From: Burkholderiales bacterium
GTDB lineage: Bacteria > Pseudomonadota > Gammaproteobacteria > Burkholderiales > Burkholderiaceae_E
Direction of reading: 5' to 3'
Assembly: GCA_017307915.1 (NCBI GenBank)
Contig: JAFKGG010000388.1
Location: forward strand, 1-36,413
DNA: 36,413 bases
Shown here: positions 35,658 to 36,413 of the stretch, piece by piece
How the letters are laid out: every line of letters begins with the position of its first letter
Position numbering within the stretch: position 1 is the first letter of the stretch
Notes under the pieces: model-generated
Told to the model about the DNA's origin: nothing
Seen by the model: only the letters and a program-made list of their open reading frames with translations
The model's database searches: none
Position numbers and translations under genes: made by a program

Positions 35658-36413
35658 ATGACGACACCTGATCACGACATCGATCGCGAGGCCATCAAGG
35701 CCCACTTCATCGCCGAGCGCGGCTACTGGCGGCCATGGACGGAAGCGCTGCTGCGCGACAACCCGCGTTTCCTTGAACGCTATGCGAGCTATGCAGGGCA
35801 TCCGGCGCGGGTCGGGCCGCTCAGCGAGAAGATGGTCGAGCTGATCTACGTGGCGCTCGATGCTTCATCGACGCATCTGTACGGCTCAGGCCTGCGTACG
35901 CATATGGAAAAGGCGCTGGCGGTGGGCGCGCGGCCGCAAGAGATCTTCGACGTGCTGCATCTGGTGGCGGCGCAGGGCATCGACAGCGTGTGCCAGGCGG
36001 TGGAGATCCTGGCGCAGGAAAGCGCCGCCTTGAAGACCGATGCGACAGCGATGGCAGCGGCGAGCGAGCGCGCGGCCCTGGCAACAGGCGAGCCTGCATT
36101 GCCCGCCGCGCTGCAGGCACGGATCGAACGGCTGCGGCTGCGAGCCAGCCCGGCCGCGCTCGGTCTGCTGGCCCGGCAGGATCCGGGCTATCTGCCGGTG
36201 CTGCTGGATTTTCTCGAACAGGGCCGGCCCGACGACGGCCTGAGTGCGGCCGAGCGCTGCCTGATCGAAGTGGCGCTGCGTGCCTGCTTCACCGGCTTCG
36301 ATCCGATCGATGGTTTGCGGCCGGATCGACATGGTGTACTCCTTGGGCTTGGCGGTCAGCGAGTTGACCTCGTCGATCGCCGCCTTGAGAGCCTCGGCCA
36401 GCTGCATGCGGAT
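35658..36413 (+). CDS. Carboxymuconolactone decarboxylase-family protein (runs off right edge)
   Basis: The frame is open to the window end. Residues 1-115 hold a helical CMD/AhpD-like unit: LSEKMVELIYVALDAS, then LYGSGLRTHMEKALAVGARPQEIFDVLHLVAAQGID, with the H-x3-A-L-x2-G-A pattern of the family. A second, similar unit starts near 195 (LSAAERCLIEVALRACFTGFDP). Such proteins include gamma-carboxymuconolactone decarboxylase and peroxidase-like AhpD; I see no CxxC, so AhpD-type peroxidase activity is unlikely. After GLRP (near residue 223) the expected HxxxAL pattern is missing and the last ~90 bases look like another gene on the other strand, so the real C-terminus is probably not in this window. 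It starts 6 bases after the SDR stop. Confidence 0.65.
   Translation, partial: MTTPDHDIDREAIKAHFIAERGYWRPWTEALLRDNPRFLERYASYAGHPARVGPLSEKMVELIYVALDASSTHLYGSGLRTHMEKALAVGARPQEIFDVLHLVAAQGIDSVCQAVEILAQESAALKTDATAMAAASERAALATGEPALPAALQARIERLRLRASPAALGLLARQDPGYLPVLLDFLEQGRPDDGLSAAERCLIEVALRACFTGFDPIDGLRPDRHGVLLGLGGQRVDLVDRRLESLGQLHAD
36325..36413 (-). other. Right-end segment that reads as coding on the minus strand, possibly foreign
   Basis: On the minus strand the last ~90 bases give an open frame, LAEALKAAIDEVNSLTAKPK then EYTMSIR, with G or C at the third position of 29 of 30 codons, open to the edge. I do not recognise the protein. It conflicts with the plus-strand CMD gene, whose family pattern stops at the same place. 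A chimeric join or assembly-end error is the simplest reading. Confidence 0.4.

Overview
The window is a high-GC stretch of a Gram-negative chromosome, most likely a betaproteobacterium of the order Burkholderiales. The evidence is the replication-origin gene set, two Bug-type solute receptors (a family greatly expanded in Bordetella and its relatives), betaproteobacterial forms of DnaA, RnpA and YidC, and many LysR regulators. I cannot fix the genus. I see no tRNA, rRNA, CRISPR array or insertion sequence, and no stretch over 300 bases lacks a gene.

Layout. (1) 1-7151, minus strand: a catabolic operon. In transcription order it holds a Tat-exported Bug receptor, HyuA-like and HyuB-like hydantoinase/oxoprolinase subunits, an alpha/beta hydrolase and a TPP-dependent E1 alpha subunit cut by the left edge. 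A LysR gene (7380-8291) precedes it in the same direction. (2) 8329-16843: the chromosomal origin neighbourhood. gyrB, dnaN and dnaA run left; rpmH, rnpA, yidD and yidC run right. A cluster of DnaA boxes lies between dnaA and dnaN. (3) 16891-20183: an HMG-CoA-lyase-like gene and a CaiB/BaiF CoA-transferase, divergent from a LysR gene, wedged between yidC and mnmE. The LysR stop overlaps the mnmE start. (4) 20180-21712: mnmE. (5) 21774-23018: an AAA/DUF4143 ATPase whose start codon lies inside a 40-bp composite palindrome. (6) 23083-26061: a luciferase-like flavin monooxygenase and a flavin reductase, divergent from a third LysR gene. (7) 26025-27924: an SMP-30-like lactonase and a second Bug receptor. 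(8) 28179 to the right edge, plus strand: a CoA-thioester pathway of enoyl-CoA hydratase, ADP-forming acyl-CoA synthetase, two acyl-CoA dehydrogenase subunits, two SDR proteins and a carboxymuconolactone-decarboxylase-family protein.

How the genes work together. The core genes are the standard replication, ribosome and membrane-insertion set, and their divergence from the dnaA region fits an origin. The accessory genes look like four separate organic-acid uptake and breakdown modules, three with a LysR gene next to them. The right-hand module reads as uptake (Bug), ring opening (SMP-30), CoA activation (ADP-forming ligase), dehydrogenation (paired acyl-CoA dehydrogenases), hydration and further oxidation (SDRs). 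Its substrate cannot be read from sequence.

Most unusual points: the palindrome over the ATPase start; a HyuB protein fused to two tandem small-barrel domains; an SDR protein with a second, degraded SDR-like half and an in-frame 15-bp tandem repeat; a catabolic module inside the conserved yidC-mnmE block; and a last ~90 bases that read as coding on the opposite strand and may be a foreign or chimeric join.
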